A stretch of DNA of 64,000 nt from Agromyces cerinus subsp. cerinus (GTDB lineage: Bacteria; Actinomycetota; Actinomycetes; Actinomycetales; Microbacteriaceae). Positions 1 through 9,061 of this stretch are shown in pieces. Made by a program: the position numbers and the translations under genes. The stretch spans positions 434,001 to 498,000 of the forward strand of contig NZ_FSRJ01000003.1 in NCBI RefSeq assembly GCF_900142065.1. The letters are read 5' to 3'. The notes beneath the pieces are model-generated. The model saw only the letters and a list, made by a program, of their open reading frames with translations, was not told the origin of the DNA and searched no databases. The first letter of the stretch is position 1. Every line of letters begins with the position of its first letter.

Positions 1-711
1 ATCGCCGCGGTGCCGGCGGGCGCCGTCCTCGGTGACCTCCTCGGCTGGCGCACGGTGTTCCTCGGCGCTGCCGCGGTGGGCGTCATCGCCCTCACGGTGC
101 AGATGGCGACGCTGCCGTCGGTGCCGCCGACCGGGGCGCCCGGCTTCGGTACCCTCGTGCGGACGGCCGCGCGGCCGGTCGTCGCGCTCGGGATCCTCTC
201 GGTCGTGCTCATCGCGGGCGGCCATTTCGCCGGCTTCACCTACCTGCGCCCCGCCTTCGAGTCGATCGGCGAGGTCACCCCGTCGACGCTCGCGCTGCTG
301 CTGGCGGTCTTCGGGCTCGCCTCGTTCGCAGGAAACCTGGCGGCAGGCCCGCTGGCCGATCGGCGCCTGGGCGTGCTGCTCGTCGCGGCACCGACCGCCA
401 TCGGCGCCTCGATGGTGCTGTACGCGCTGTGGGGCGCGAACCCGGTCGTCGCGGTCGCCGTGGTGAGCGTGTGGGGTGCCGGGTTCGGTGCCGTTCCGAC
501 GATGATCCAGACGTGGATGGCGCGCGTCGCCCCCGATCGGCTCGAGAGCGCGGGCGGACTCATCGTGGCCGCCTTCCAGACCGCGATCACGATCGGTGCG
601 GCCGTCGGCGGCCTGCTCGTGGATTCGGTCGGCGTGCAGGTCGCCTTCCTCGGCGGCGGGATCTCCGCGATGCTCGGTGGCATGGTGCTCGCCACGGCGC
701 GGCGCCGGTGA
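1..711 (+). CDS. MFS transporter, C-terminal part (5' end outside window)
   Basis: The frame is open from the first base and ends at TGA 709-711, so the N-terminal half lies outside the window. The visible ~236 residues are almost all hydrophobic helices, with a short cytoplasmic loop carrying a GPLADRR-type motif near the middle and a small-residue-rich last helix pair. This fits the C-terminal six helices of a drug/sugar efflux MFS protein of the AraJ/DHA1 kind. The substrate cannot be told. The next gene lies 113 bp downstream on the same strand with its own ribosome binding site, so an operon is possible but not shown. Confidence 0.75.
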   Translation: MAAVPAGAVLGDLLGWRTVFLGAAAVGVIALTVQMATLPSVPPTGAPGFGTLVRTAARPVVALGILSVVLIAGGHFAGFTYLRPAFESIGEVTPSTLALLLAVFGLASFAGNLAAGPLADRRLGVLLVAAPTAIGASMVLYALWGANPVVAVAVVSVWGAGFGAVPTMIQTWMARVAPDRLESAGGLIVAAFQTAITIGAAVGGLLVDSVGVQVAFLGGGISAMLGGMVLATARRR

Positions 712-824
712 CGGGAGCCCGCGCGGACGCCGCAGCTGTCACGGAGCATCCACGAGTCGAGCGGATGCTGCTAGCTTCGCAAGACGGGCCGCGGCGGTCG
801 GCCGTGAACCCGAGGAGAATGCCC

Positions 825-1928
825 GTGCAATCCGACGCAGTGACACGTTCAGCATCCGATGCGGTCTCCGCGCCCGCGAAGGTGCTCGTGTACGGGGCCT
901 ACGGCCACACGGGCCGCTTCGTGGTCACCGAGCTGCTCCGGCGCGGACTCCTCCCGGTGCTCTCCGGCCGGAACGGGTCGGCCTTGGAGGTGATGGCCGC
1001 AGAACTCGGGTTGGATGCTCGCCGCGCGGACGTCACCGACGCCGAGGCGATCGACGAGGCGATGCGGGACGTCGCGGCCGTCGTCAACTGCGCGGGCCCG
1101 TTCGCCCACACGACGGGGCCGTTGCTGGATGCGGCGCACCGCCGGCGGATTCCCTACGTCGACGTCGCCGCCGAGATCGAGGCGAACGAGGACACCTTCA
1201 CTCGCATCCGCGAGCGCGCCGGTGACGAAGGGGAGATCGTCGTCCCGGCGATGGCGTTCTTCGGCGGCCTGGGAGACCTGCTCGCGACCGCCGCGATGGG
1301 CGACTGGGCGGACGCGGACGCGGTGCACGTCGCGTACGGGCTCAGCAGCTGGCATCCCACTCCCGGGACTCGCGCCGCCGGCACTGTCTCGCGCGAACGA
1401 CGCGACGGCCGACACGTCACCTTCCGCGACGGCAGGCTGCAGTACGGCGAGGACGAGTCCCAGGATACGACGTGGCCCTTTCCCGAGCCCCTCGGCGTCA
1501 GGCCGGTTCGAAGCAAGTTCTCGATGGCCGACATCGTCACGATCCCCAAGCACCTGCGGGTCCGCGACGTCGACTGCTACATGACCGTCGAAGCCGTCGC
1601 AGAACTCTCATCGGCGGCCACTCCCGCACCGGTTCCCGTCGATGACGACGGCCGATCCGAGCAGACCTTCGTCGTCGATGTCGTGGTTCGGAGGGGTGCC
1701 GAGCAGCGACGCGCATCTGCTTCCGGGCAGGACATCTACGCGATCACGGGTCCGCTCGCAGCCGAAGCGGTCGACCGCATCCTCTCGGGGCGAACGCGGA
1801 CGACCGGGGTCGCGTCCGCCGGTGCGATGTTCGATCCGGCGAGCTTCCTCGACGCGCTGCACGGGGAGCTGAGCTGGACGATCGAGTCCCGCCGGCTCGC
1901 CGAACCGCCTCGATCGGACCGTTCGTAG
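825..1928 (+). CDS. saccharopine dehydrogenase-like NAD(P)-binding oxidoreductase
   Basis: A 367-residue protein with an N-terminal Rossmann fold: the stretch KVLVYGAYGHTGR contains the GxxGxTG dinucleotide-binding loop, followed by the NCAGPF segment seen in saccharopine-dehydrogenase-like and trans-enoyl-reductase-like proteins. The start is taken as GTG 825 because GAGGAG at 812-817 is 7 nt upstream; ATG 819 is in frame but too close to that site. The substrate is unknown. The family includes membrane-lipid and polyketide-modifying reductases as well as amino-acid dehydrogenases. The gene converges with an AraC regulator that ends 7 bp away. Confidence 0.75.
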   Translation: MQSDAVTRSASDAVSAPAKVLVYGAYGHTGRFVVTELLRRGLLPVLSGRNGSALEVMAAELGLDARRADVTDAEAIDEAMRDVAAVVNCAGPFAHTTGPLLDAAHRRRIPYVDVAAEIEANEDTFTRIRERAGDEGEIVVPAMAFFGGLGDLLATAAMGDWADADAVHVAYGLSSWHPTPGTRAAGTVSRERRDGRHVTFRDGRLQYGEDESQDTTWPFPEPLGVRPVRSKFSMADIVTIPKHLRVRDVDCYMTVEAVAELSSAATPAPVPVDDDGRSEQTFVVDVVVRRGAEQRRASASGQDIYAITGPLAAEAVDRILSGRTRTTGVASAGAMFDPASFLDALHGELSWTIESRRLAEPPRSDRS

Positions 1929-1934
1929 TGCGGG

Positions 1935-2813
1935 TCAGGCGACGGGCTGCAGGACACTCCGTCGCCACAGGCTCGGTGCGACGCCGTTGTGGCGGCGGAA
2001 CGCACGGCTGAACCCGTCCTCGCTGTCATAGCCGAGTCGATATGCGATGCCCGCCACCGCGTCGCCGTTGCGGAGCATCCGCTCGGCCTGCGCCATCCGG
2101 ACCCGGGTGACGTACTTCGCAGGGGTGTCGCCGACCGTCTCGCGGAATTGCTCGGAGAACTGCGAGCGGGACGCGCGCGCGATGCGGGCGAGGGCCGTGA
2201 CCGTCCACGGCGACCCGGGGCTCTCGTGGATCGCCGCGAGGGCATCGCCGACGTTCGGATCCTGCGCCGCGGCAAGCCACGCACGCGCCGTGCCGCAGCC
2301 GTGTTCGAGCCAGAAGCGCACCGCCGCCGAGATGACCACGTCGGTGAGCCCGGCCAGCACGGTGCCCGAGCCCGGCCGGGCGTCGGATGCCTCGCGGTGC
2401 ATCGTGTCGAGCAGGCTCGAGAACCCGGGCTCGCTTCGACCGAACCCACGGGCGGCCAGCACTGGCGGCATCGCTCGAGTCATCGTCGGATGCGGCTCCA
2501 CCAGCGCGATCGTCGCGCTGAGCAGGCGTGCGCCGGCGGAGGCGGTCAGTCGTGTCGCTCCGCCCTGCGGCAGGAGCGCGACGTCCCCGCGGTCGAGGTC
2601 GACCAGGTCGTCTCCCAGCTCGAGTTCGATGGTCCCGGAGAGCACGACGTGGAGCCGGGTCGCGTCCTGCCGGTCGTACCGGGTCGCGCCCACGGCGAGA
2701 TCGTGTCGAGAGGTCTCGACCACCGACCACCTGAGGTGTTCGAGGAACCGCCCGATCGTGGCGTCGTCGTCGACCCGGACCATGGCCGGTGGCGACGACG
2801 TGATCATGCGCAT
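1935..2813 (-). CDS. AraC family transcriptional regulator with cupin-type sensor
   Basis: A 292-residue protein. Residues ~20-190 resemble the AraC cupin_6 sensor domain (HVVLSGTIELELGDDLVDLDRGDVALLPQGG looks like the beta-barrel core). Residues ~195-290 form the double helix-turn-helix of the AraC family, ending in the typical AYRLGYDSEDGFSRAFRRHNGVAP segment. It probably senses a small molecule and controls a nearby oxidoreductase or efflux gene; the convergent reductase gene at 825-1928 is the closest candidate. No operator was recognised. The start is uncertain, because ATG 2813 lacks a good ribosome binding site. Confidence 0.85.
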   Translation of the reverse strand: MRMITSSPPAMVRVDDDATIGRFLEHLRWSVVETSRHDLAVGATRYDRQDATRLHVVLSGTIELELGDDLVDLDRGDVALLPQGGATRLTASAGARLLSATIALVEPHPTMTRAMPPVLAARGFGRSEPGFSSLLDTMHREASDARPGSGTVLAGLTDVVISAAVRFWLEHGCGTARAWLAAAQDPNVGDALAAIHESPGSPWTVTALARIARASRSQFSEQFRETVGDTPAKYVTRVRMAQAERMLRNGDAVAGIAYRLGYDSEDGFSRAFRRHNGVAPSLWRRSVLQPVA

Positions 2814-2866
2814 GTGAGGTGCAATCGCCTCGAGGCGCCGATCATTCCCGGATGTCGGCGCGCTTG

Positions 2867-4123
2867 TCAGCCGGCGAGCAGCAACGGCTCGGAGACCAGG
2901 CGCTCGCGTGCCTGACGCCGGGCGCCGGCGACGGCCGCTTCACCGCCCTGCTGCGACGCCACGATCGTCGGGATCGACTCGAGGGCCCCGCCGCCGACGG
3001 TCGGCCGGTTGTCGCGGAACGCGGTCTCGATGTCGCCGATCAGCGCCGCCCAGTAGCCGCCGACGACGATGGTCGCCGGGTCGAGTGTGGGCGCCACCAC
3101 CTGCAGCGAACGCCCGATCCACAGTGCCGCATCGAGCCACGACCAGCGGGCGCGATCGTCGGCCGCGTCGACCCGCACGACGAGTTCGTCGAGGGCCGCG
3201 AGACGGCCGTGCACGGCCGCGAACTCGGCGAGACCGGCCCGCTCGAGCACGATCTCGGGGGAGGCGACGGTGGCGAGGCATCCGCGCTGCCCGCAGTTGC
3301 AACGGACGCCGCCCGACACGATCGGCAGGTGCGCGAAGGTCGCCGCGAGGCCGTGGGCGCCGCGCATCGGCCGCCCTTCGATGACTGCGGCGGCGGCGAT
3401 GCCCGTGTCGCCGGAGATGTAGAGGAGGTCGCGGGCGGCGGTTCCGCCCAGTTCGACGGATGCCGCGGCCGTCGCCGCGGGCACGAGCGCCATCGGCATC
3501 GGGAGTTCGGCTTCGACGTCGGTCAGGCCGGGCGTGCGCGCACGGAGTTCGCCGAGCAGGTCGATCGGCTCGACACCGAGCCGATCGTCGGTGAGCACGA
3601 CCGAAGGGGTTCCGGCGACGGCCCCGTCGACGAGCACGGTGACGTCGGCGATCGCCCGCTCGGCGCGCTCGGCCCGTGCGATGGCCCGTCCCAGCACGAC
3701 CGCGAGCAGCTCGAGCGGGCTGAGGTCGGCGCTCGGCTCGGCGGCCGGGGAGGCATCGGGGCGGAGCGGCGCGGTGAACCTGGCAAGTTCATCGCCACTG
3801 AGTGAGGCGATGGTGGCGACCGCGTCGTCGGGCCCGAGGTGGGCGGTGACGAGCACGTGGTCGGCCGCGGCGAGCGTCAACGGCGCGGTGCGGTGGTCGC
3901 CCGAGGCATCCGCAGCCTCTGGACGCAGCACGCCGGCGTCGAGCAGCCGGGCGGTGAGGCCCGCGATCGCGCCGCGGCCGAGGCCGGTCGCGGCGGCGAG
4001 CTCGCTCCGGGTCGCCGGCCCGTGGTCGACCAGGTGGTCGACGAGGCGCGCGGACTGCTCGCGATGCACCTCGTCGAGCGGGCCGGTGGTGGTGGGAACT
4101 GAGGTCTCGCCGGCCGTAGTCAT
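2867..4123 (-). CDS. ROK family transcriptional regulator (NagC/XylR-like)
   Basis: A 418-residue protein. An N-terminal winged helix-turn-helix (about 15-65, VDHLVDHGPATRSELAAATGLGRGAIAGL) is followed by a ROK/actin-like ATPase fold with the zinc-binding CNCGQRGC cluster typical of ROK repressors. Such proteins repress sugar uptake and glycosidase genes and are released by a sugar or sugar phosphate. The start at ATG 4123 is chosen because the HTH begins right after it; longer reading adds only low-complexity Arg/Ser sequence. A strong hairpin at 4143-4194 separates it from the esterase operon upstream, and a -10-like CATGCT lies 6 nt before the ATG. Confidence 0.88.
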   Translation of the reverse strand: MTTAGETSVPTTTGPLDEVHREQSARLVDHLVDHGPATRSELAAATGLGRGAIAGLTARLLDAGVLRPEAADASGDHRTAPLTLAAADHVLVTAHLGPDDAVATIASLSGDELARFTAPLRPDASPAAEPSADLSPLELLAVVLGRAIARAERAERAIADVTVLVDGAVAGTPSVVLTDDRLGVEPIDLLGELRARTPGLTDVEAELPMPMALVPAATAAASVELGGTAARDLLYISGDTGIAAAAVIEGRPMRGAHGLAATFAHLPIVSGGVRCNCGQRGCLATVASPEIVLERAGLAEFAAVHGRLAALDELVVRVDAADDRARWSWLDAALWIGRSLQVVAPTLDPATIVVGGYWAALIGDIETAFRDNRPTVGGGALESIPTIVASQQGGEAAVAGARRQARERLVSEPLLLAG

Positions 4124-4142
4124 GTGAGAAGCATGCGTGCAA

Positions 4143-4194
4143 CGGGGCCTCCGGGTCACGTACCCCAATCGGGGGACACGACCCGAAGGCCCCG
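4143..4194 (-). terminator. strong hairpin after the esterase gene
   Basis: CGGGGCCTCCGGGTC (4143-4157) pairs with GACCCGAAGGCCCCG (4180-4194) over 14 of 15 positions, and the loop contains a further ACCCC/GGGGG pairing. It begins 15 bp after the esterase stop codon on the minus strand. There is no T-run, as is usual in high-GC actinobacteria. Confidence 0.75.
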
Positions 4195-4208
4195 CTGCAG
4201 TGGTCGAA

Positions 4209-5690
4209 CTAGATGTCGAGGATCGGTCGCACGCTCGCGTAGCCGTCGGCCACGACGGTCGAGGGCGTGTCGTAGACCTTCGTCTCACGGGCGGCCGCGG
4301 TGTACCGCGGCCAGCCGGGCTCGCCCGTCGTGATGAACGAGACGGCGCCGCCGTGCACCTCGTCGGCGAGCTGCTGCGGCGGGTTCGGCCCGGCGAGCTC
4401 GGTGATCTTGATCGAGTCGAGGCAGTCGAAGAAGAACGGCACGTCGATGCAGTGCTCGGCGAAGCCGAACGTGCCCGACGGCCACGAGAACCGGTACACC
4501 CAGGTGGGCGCATCGCCGCGCAGGGCGACGATCTTGATCAGGGCGGTGCGGAACATGCGGTCGGTGAGGAACCGGCCCGCGATGAACGCGGTGCCCTTGC
4601 GGGCGACCTCGGCGTTGGCCGCGAGGTAGGGCTTCAGCTCGGGCTTCGGCATGCCGAGCTTCTTCAGCATCATCCCCTTCGGGATCCAGCGGAGCTTCTT
4701 CTCGGCCTCGGCGAAGGCCATGGTGAACTCGTCGTCGGTCGCGCCGATGACGAGCGGCTTGTCGGCGCCGACTCCGGCCGCGAGCGACTCCTTCGTCGAG
4801 CGGGTCAGCAGCTCGCCGTCGATGGAGGGACCGAGGGCCAGGCCCTCCTTGATCATGCTCTCGAGCGAGTCGGGGCCGAGCTCGGTCGCCTTCTTCTGCA
4901 GCTCGAGGATGCGGTCCTCGCTGAGGCTCGAGAACCCGGCGACCGTGGGCTCGACGCCCGCCGCCGCCGCGAGCTCGCGGCCGAACTTCTCGCCGCGCGC
5001 GGGCGTGACGTCGGCGAGGGCGCCCGAGATCGCGTAGACGCCCTGGAAGAGGTGCTGCGCCGACTCCATGCCGAGCAGCGTGAGCACGGCGCCGCCGCCG
5101 GCCGACTGGCCGGCGATGGTCACGCGCGACGGGTCGCCGCCGAACGACGCGATGTTCTCCTGCACCCACTCGAGGGCGAGGAGCCAGTCGCGCACGCCGC
5201 GGTTCGACGGGGCGTCGGAGATCCATCCGAAGCCGTCGAAGCCGAGGCGGTACGAGATCGTCACGGTCACGACGCCGTCGCGGTTGAAGCGCCCGCCGTC
5301 GTACCAGAGGCTCGCGGGCGAGCCGGCGAAGAAGCCGCCGCCGTGGATCCAGACCAGCACCGGCAGCGCCGCGTCGGTCGCCGGCGCCGGAGTGAAGACG
5401 TTGACGTTCAGCGTCGACTCGCCGGGCACGCTCGGTTCGGGGATGAGCGTCACGCCGGGGTCGCCGCGCTGCGCCGTCGCGCCGAACTCCAGCGCGTCGC
5501 GCACGCCCTCCCACGGCGCCTTCGGCACCGGAGCGGCGAAGCGCAGTTCACCGACGGGGGCCTCGGCGAAGGGAATGCCGAGGAAGGCGGCCGAAGCGGA
5601 TGCCTCGCCGGGCTCGCCGCGCCAGGAACCGCGAACGCGGCCCGCGGTGGTGTCGACCTCGACGAAGGTGCCGATGCTGGTCTGGGTCAT
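4209..5690 (-). CDS. type B carboxylesterase
   Basis: A 493-residue alpha/beta-hydrolase of the COesterase family. The oxyanion-hole HGGG lies at 116-119 and the nucleophile serine in GQSAGG is about residue 196. The length fits the bacterial p-nitrobenzyl-esterase/para-type branch (about 490-510). It has no signal peptide, so it should be cytoplasmic and would hydrolyse carboxylic esters, perhaps acylated sugars or glycosides brought in by the MFS transporter encoded only 12 bp upstream (5703-7019). The two genes form an operon on the minus strand. The natural substrate is inferred only from that neighbourhood. Confidence 0.88.
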   Translation of the reverse strand: MTQTSIGTFVEVDTTAGRVRGSWRGEPGEASASAAFLGIPFAEAPVGELRFAAPVPKAPWEGVRDALEFGATAQRGDPGVTLIPEPSVPGESTLNVNVFTPAPATDAALPVLVWIHGGGFFAGSPASLWYDGGRFNRDGVVTVTISYRLGFDGFGWISDAPSNRGVRDWLLALEWVQENIASFGGDPSRVTIAGQSAGGGAVLTLLGMESAQHLFQGVYAISGALADVTPARGEKFGRELAAAAGVEPTVAGFSSLSEDRILELQKKATELGPDSLESMIKEGLALGPSIDGELLTRSTKESLAAGVGADKPLVIGATDDEFTMAFAEAEKKLRWIPKGMMLKKLGMPKPELKPYLAANAEVARKGTAFIAGRFLTDRMFRTALIKIVALRGDAPTWVYRFSWPSGTFGFAEHCIDVPFFFDCLDSIKITELAGPNPPQQLADEVHGGAVSFITTGEPGWPRYTAAARETKVYDTPSTVVADGYASVRPILDI

Positions 5691-5702
5691 GGGGTGGTGC
5701 TC

Positions 5703-7019
5703 CTAACGAACGCTCTTGATGGGGATGAGGGCAACGCCGGCCAGGATGACGCAGATCATCCCGAAGACGAACAGTGCGGGATAGCCGCCGAGCGATCCGA
5801 TGAGGATACCGGCGATGGCGGGGCTCATGGCCTGCGGGATGTTGGTCGCGACGTTGAGGATGCCAAGGTCCTTGCCCGCGGCGCTTCCTCCTCCGGGCAG
5901 CACCTCGGTCATGAGCGCCGTGTCGCAGGCCATGTAGAGACCGAAGCCGAACCCGTTGATGAGCCCCATGATGAGCATGCCCGTGACGGTCGGCATGATG
6001 AGGGGGAAGGCGAGGCCGACGACCATGATCGCGGATGCCGCGTAGATGAAGACCTTGCGACGGCCGAGCTTGTCGCTGAGCCAGCCGCTGAACGCGATCG
6101 CGATGAGGGTCGTGACGGCGCCGGCGATGCTCAGCAGCACCGTCGTGTCGACGGCCTCCTTCTCGGAGAGGCCGATGTAGTCGGTCAGCAGGTACAGCTG
6201 GAAGGCGAAGATGACGAAGTACCCGAGGATGAACAGGAATCGTGCCGTGAACGCCCAGGCGAAGTCGGGGTGCTTGCGCGGGTTGATCCAGAAGCCGGCG
6301 AAGAACGCCTTCCAGCTCCACGGCGGCACGACGGCGTCCTTCGACGAGAAGTCGCGGTTGAGGAGCACGAACAGCAGCGACACGACGAGCACGGTGACGC
6401 CGAAGACCGTGTAGCCGACGCCGACACTGTCGGCGAACACGCCGGCGAGGATGACGCCGACGACGCCGCCGAGCATCGTGCCGATGCCCATCATCGAGGA
6501 GGCGATGCCGCGACGGTCGCGCGGGAAACGGTCGGGGACGATCGCCGTGAGCGGCCCCTGCAGTGCGTTGAGCGAGAACTGGATGACGACCCAGAAGATG
6601 CAGATCCAGGCGATCGAGGTGAGGCTGCCGAGGCCGGCGAGGAAGATCGCTCCGATCGCGGCTCCGATGATCATCCAGGGGGCGCGACGGCCGAGCTTCG
6701 AACGCGTGCGGTCGCTGAACGCCCCGACGAGGGGCTGGGCGAAGAGCACGAACACGAAGGACACGGTCGAGACGATCGCGAGGTTGGCGACCTTGGCTTC
6801 GGGGTCGATGCGGCCGACCTGCAGCGGGAGCAGGATCGAGATGAGGCCCGAGTAGGTCGCGAACAGCACGAGCGACGTGATCGCGATCGAGGGCAGCAGT
6901 CGGCGGTTCGCCGGCGGGCTCTGCGGCGGCTCGCCCGGGACGGGGCCGGTGGCGGAGATCGCGCCGGTGGGTGCGACGAGGATGGCGGGGTCGCCTGCGG
7001 CGGGGGGCTGTGTGGACAA
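5703..7019 (-). CDS. GPH-type MFS sugar transporter
   Basis: A 438-residue protein with 12 predicted membrane helices. The cytoplasmic loop after helix 2 reads FSDRTRSKLGRRAPW, the motif of glycoside-pentoside-hexuronide and SLC45-like sugar symporters. The start is TTG 7019: GAGGAG ends 7 nt before it, while longer reading to 7139 would place the start inside the operator and promoter. A paralogue of the same length is encoded at 9062-10378. It is cotranscribed with the esterase and most likely regulated by the ROK protein encoded just upstream (7179-8390). Confidence 0.85.
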   Translation of the reverse strand: MSTQPPAAGDPAILVAPTGAISATGPVPGEPPQSPPANRRLLPSIAITSLVLFATYSGLISILLPLQVGRIDPEAKVANLAIVSTVSFVFVLFAQPLVGAFSDRTRSKLGRRAPWMIIGAAIGAIFLAGLGSLTSIAWICIFWVVIQFSLNALQGPLTAIVPDRFPRDRRGIASSMMGIGTMLGGVVGVILAGVFADSVGVGYTVFGVTVLVVSLLFVLLNRDFSSKDAVVPPWSWKAFFAGFWINPRKHPDFAWAFTARFLFILGYFVIFAFQLYLLTDYIGLSEKEAVDTTVLLSIAGAVTTLIAIAFSGWLSDKLGRRKVFIYAASAIMVVGLAFPLIMPTVTGMLIMGLINGFGFGLYMACDTALMTEVLPGGGSAAGKDLGILNVATNIPQAMSPAIAGILIGSLGGYPALFVFGMICVILAGVALIPIKSVR

Positions 7020-7097
7020 AGATGGCTCCTCTTCGTTGAGAACTGCCGGGTGTTGGGCGCGCTCACTCGCGCGAAAACCGAATGGCGCTCGGCAATG

Positions 7098-7126
7098 AGT
7101 ATGCGCCGATTCGTCTGAGAATTCAA
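7098..7126 (-). promoter_or_regulatory. promoter of the MFS-esterase operon
   Basis: On the minus strand a -35 TTGAAT (7126-7121) is followed by a 17-nt spacer and a -10 CATACT (7103-7098). The TTG start lies about 80 nt further on. The -35 box is inside the inverted repeat at 7122-7134. Confidence 0.6.
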
Positions 7127-7141
7127 CCGTTGAACTCAACG
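7122..7141. promoter_or_regulatory. two overlapping palindromic operators, probably ROK-controlled
   Basis: TTCAAC-C-GTTGAA (7122-7134) is a perfect 6-bp inverted repeat. It overlaps a second one, CGTTGA-AC-TCAACG (7128-7141). Both cover or touch the -35 box of the MFS-esterase promoter, so binding would block RNA polymerase. The adjacent upstream ROK gene is the obvious candidate repressor (inference). Confidence 0.6.
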
Positions 7142-7178
7142 TCGGACGAACGTCGGGGATCCGGGGCCGCGCGCAGGG

Positions 7179-8390
7179 TCAGACGCCGAGGCGGTCTGGG
7201 GCGGCGAGGAGCCGGTCGCGAGCGGCCCACGCCGCTCCGAGCAGGGCCGCGTCGGCCCCGAGTTGCCCGGCCACCACGGCGGGGATCGCGGGCGCGCCCC
7301 CACGCGACATGGCGAGCGTCGGACGATTCGAGCGGAACGCGTGCTCGATCGATGCGGTGTGCTCCGCCCAGAACCCGCCGATCACGATGGCCTCGGGATC
7401 GGTCGCCATCGAGAGCACCTGGAGCGAGCGCGCGATCCACGGGAGGGCGTCGGCCCAGGCCGCAGCTGCAGGGGTCCCTCCGGCGGTGATCTGCGACGAG
7501 AGCTCGTCGACCGCCGCGGCGAGGCCGCGCTCGGCGACGAGATCGGCGAGGCCGGCCCGCTCGAGCAGCACGTCGGGGCCGGCGACGGTCACGAGGCATC
7601 CGCGTTGACCGCAGTCGCAGAGCTCGCCGTCGGGCACGATGACGATGTGGCCGAGCGCTCCGCCCACCCCGTGGGCGCCGCCGACGAGTCGCCCGTTCGA
7701 GAGGATCGCACCGCCGATGCCCGAGTTGCTCTTGATGTAGAGCAGGTGCTCGGTGCTCGCCAGGATCGCGCGCTCCGCCACCGCGGCGAGCCAGGCGTCG
7801 GATTCGAGGTTCATCGACCCGGGAAGGGACGGGAGGCGTGAGCGCAGTCCGCCGAGCACGTCGACCTCGCCCCACCCGAGATCGGTGTCGGCCAGCACGA
7901 CGGGCGGTTCGCCGCCGACCGGGGCGAAGACGACGACCGGCATCTCGACCACTCGGCGACCGAGGTCGGAGGCGGCGTCGAGCGCCTCGGCCACCACCTC
8001 GGCGAGCACGTCGAGCACGGCGTCGGGGTCGCCCATCGGGCGGCCGTGCCGTGCGGAGGCCCGGAACAGCTCGTCACCGGCGAGCGTCGTCAGCAGTGCA
8101 CTGGCGGTGTCGGCGTCGACCTGCGCGACGAGCACGGCGATGTCGGATGCCGCGAGCTCGAGCCTCGCCATCGGGCGGCCCGTGCCGGTCGCCACCGGAT
8201 CGGTCTCGCGCAGCACACCTGCCTCGGAGAGCGCCGCGACGAGCGCGGTCACCGCGCCGCGCGTGAGCCCGGTCGCCTCGGCGATCTCGCTGCGCGCGCT
8301 CGGGCCGGCGCGCACGAGGTGCTCGAGCACCAATGCGAGATTGTGCCGGCGCACATCGCCGGAGACGAGCGAGCGGGGCAGCCGGAGCAT
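7179..8390 (-). CDS. ROK family transcriptional regulator
   Basis: A 403-residue protein with an N-terminal winged HTH (about 15-65, VLEHLVRAGPSARSEIAEATGLTRGAV) and a ROK domain carrying CDCGQRGC. It is paralogous to the product of 2867-4123. It starts 4 bp after the stop of the TetR gene on the same strand, so the two are cotranscribed. It probably represses the MFS-esterase operon just downstream through the palindromes at 7122-7141, with a sugar as inducer. Confidence 0.88.
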   Translation of the reverse strand: MLRLPRSLVSGDVRRHNLALVLEHLVRAGPSARSEIAEATGLTRGAVTALVAALSEAGVLRETDPVATGTGRPMARLELAASDIAVLVAQVDADTASALLTTLAGDELFRASARHGRPMGDPDAVLDVLAEVVAEALDAASDLGRRVVEMPVVVFAPVGGEPPVVLADTDLGWGEVDVLGGLRSRLPSLPGSMNLESDAWLAAVAERAILASTEHLLYIKSNSGIGGAILSNGRLVGGAHGVGGALGHIVIVPDGELCDCGQRGCLVTVAGPDVLLERAGLADLVAERGLAAAVDELSSQITAGGTPAAAAWADALPWIARSLQVLSMATDPEAIVIGGFWAEHTASIEHAFRSNRPTLAMSRGGAPAIPAVVAGQLGADAALLGAAWAARDRLLAAPDRLGV

Positions 8391-8394
8391 CCGC

Positions 8395-8973
8395 TCAGGC
8401 CTTGCGCGTGATGAGGTGCCAGAGGTAGGCGATGTGCTCGGACATGTCGATCGAGGGGTCGAGCATCCACTGCGTCTGCATGCCGTCGGCGGCCGCGAGG
8501 AAGAGGTTGCCGATGCGGTCGAGGTCGAGGTCGGGGTCGAGGCGGCCGGCCGCCTGCTCCTCGCGGAGCATGCCGTTGAAGAGGGCTCGGAACTGCACGT
8601 AGCGCTCGACGAAGAACTCGTGGGCCGGGTGGTCGGCGTCGCCGGCCTCGGTCGAGAGCTGGGCGTACAGCTGCACGAGGCCCGGCACCTCGCTGTTGTG
8701 CCGGATCACCTCGAAGAACACCTCGATCGGCTGCGCGACCTCGATGTCGAACGCGGCGGCGTCGACCTGGTCGCGCTTGCGGAGGATCTCCTGGAAGAGC
8801 TCCTCCTTCGACGAGAAGTAGTGGAGGAGGCCGGCCTGGCTGAGGCCCACGGCTTCGGCGAGTTCGCGCACGCTCGTGCGCCGGTAGCCGTTGCGCGCGA
8901 TGACGTCGAGCGCCGTGGTGAGGATCTCCTCGCGCTTCGCGACGCCCTTCGCATATGAACCTCTGCGTGCCAT
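8395..8973 (-). CDS. TetR family transcriptional regulator
   Basis: A 192-residue TetR-type repressor: HTH at about 30-52 (VRELAEAVGLSQAGLLHYF), then an all-helical ligand domain. It is divergent from the MFS-PAP2-GH3 operon starting at 9062, and an inverted repeat lies between them, so it probably controls that operon and itself. The ATG has no Shine-Dalgarno sequence; instead a -10 TAGCAT (8985-8980) sits exactly 6 nt upstream, which suggests a leaderless mRNA. Confidence 0.88.
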   Translation of the reverse strand: MARRGSYAKGVAKREEILTTALDVIARNGYRRTSVRELAEAVGLSQAGLLHYFSSKEELFQEILRKRDQVDAAAFDIEVAQPIEVFFEVIRHNSEVPGLVQLYAQLSTEAGDADHPAHEFFVERYVQFRALFNGMLREEQAAGRLDPDLDLDRIGNLFLAAADGMQTQWMLDPSIDMSEHIAYLWHLITRKA

Positions 8974-8990
8974 ACGTGAATGCTAGTCGC

Positions 8991-9022
8991 TTGCGATTGA
9001 AAACCGAGCGATGTATGGTTTT
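8991..9022 (+). promoter_or_regulatory. promoter and TetR operator before the MFS-PAP2-GH3 operon
   Basis: TTGCGA (8991-8996), a 17-nt spacer and TATGGT (9014-9019) make a plausible promoter. The inverted repeat AAAACC (9000-9005) / GGTTTT (9017-9022), with an 11-nt gap, covers its -10 region. That is a typical place for a TetR-type repressor site. Confidence 0.55.
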
Positions 9023-9061
9023 GCCACCCGCCTCGGTGCCGAGGCTCTGAAAGGACCGCAC

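Noticed and set aside
4137..7118. A 993-codon open frame on the plus strand opposite the esterase and MFS genes
   Set aside because: Its translation is Arg/Glu/Asp/Gly-rich without hydrophobic cores or motifs and it is antisense to two well-supported genes; typical shadow frame in 70+% GC DNA.
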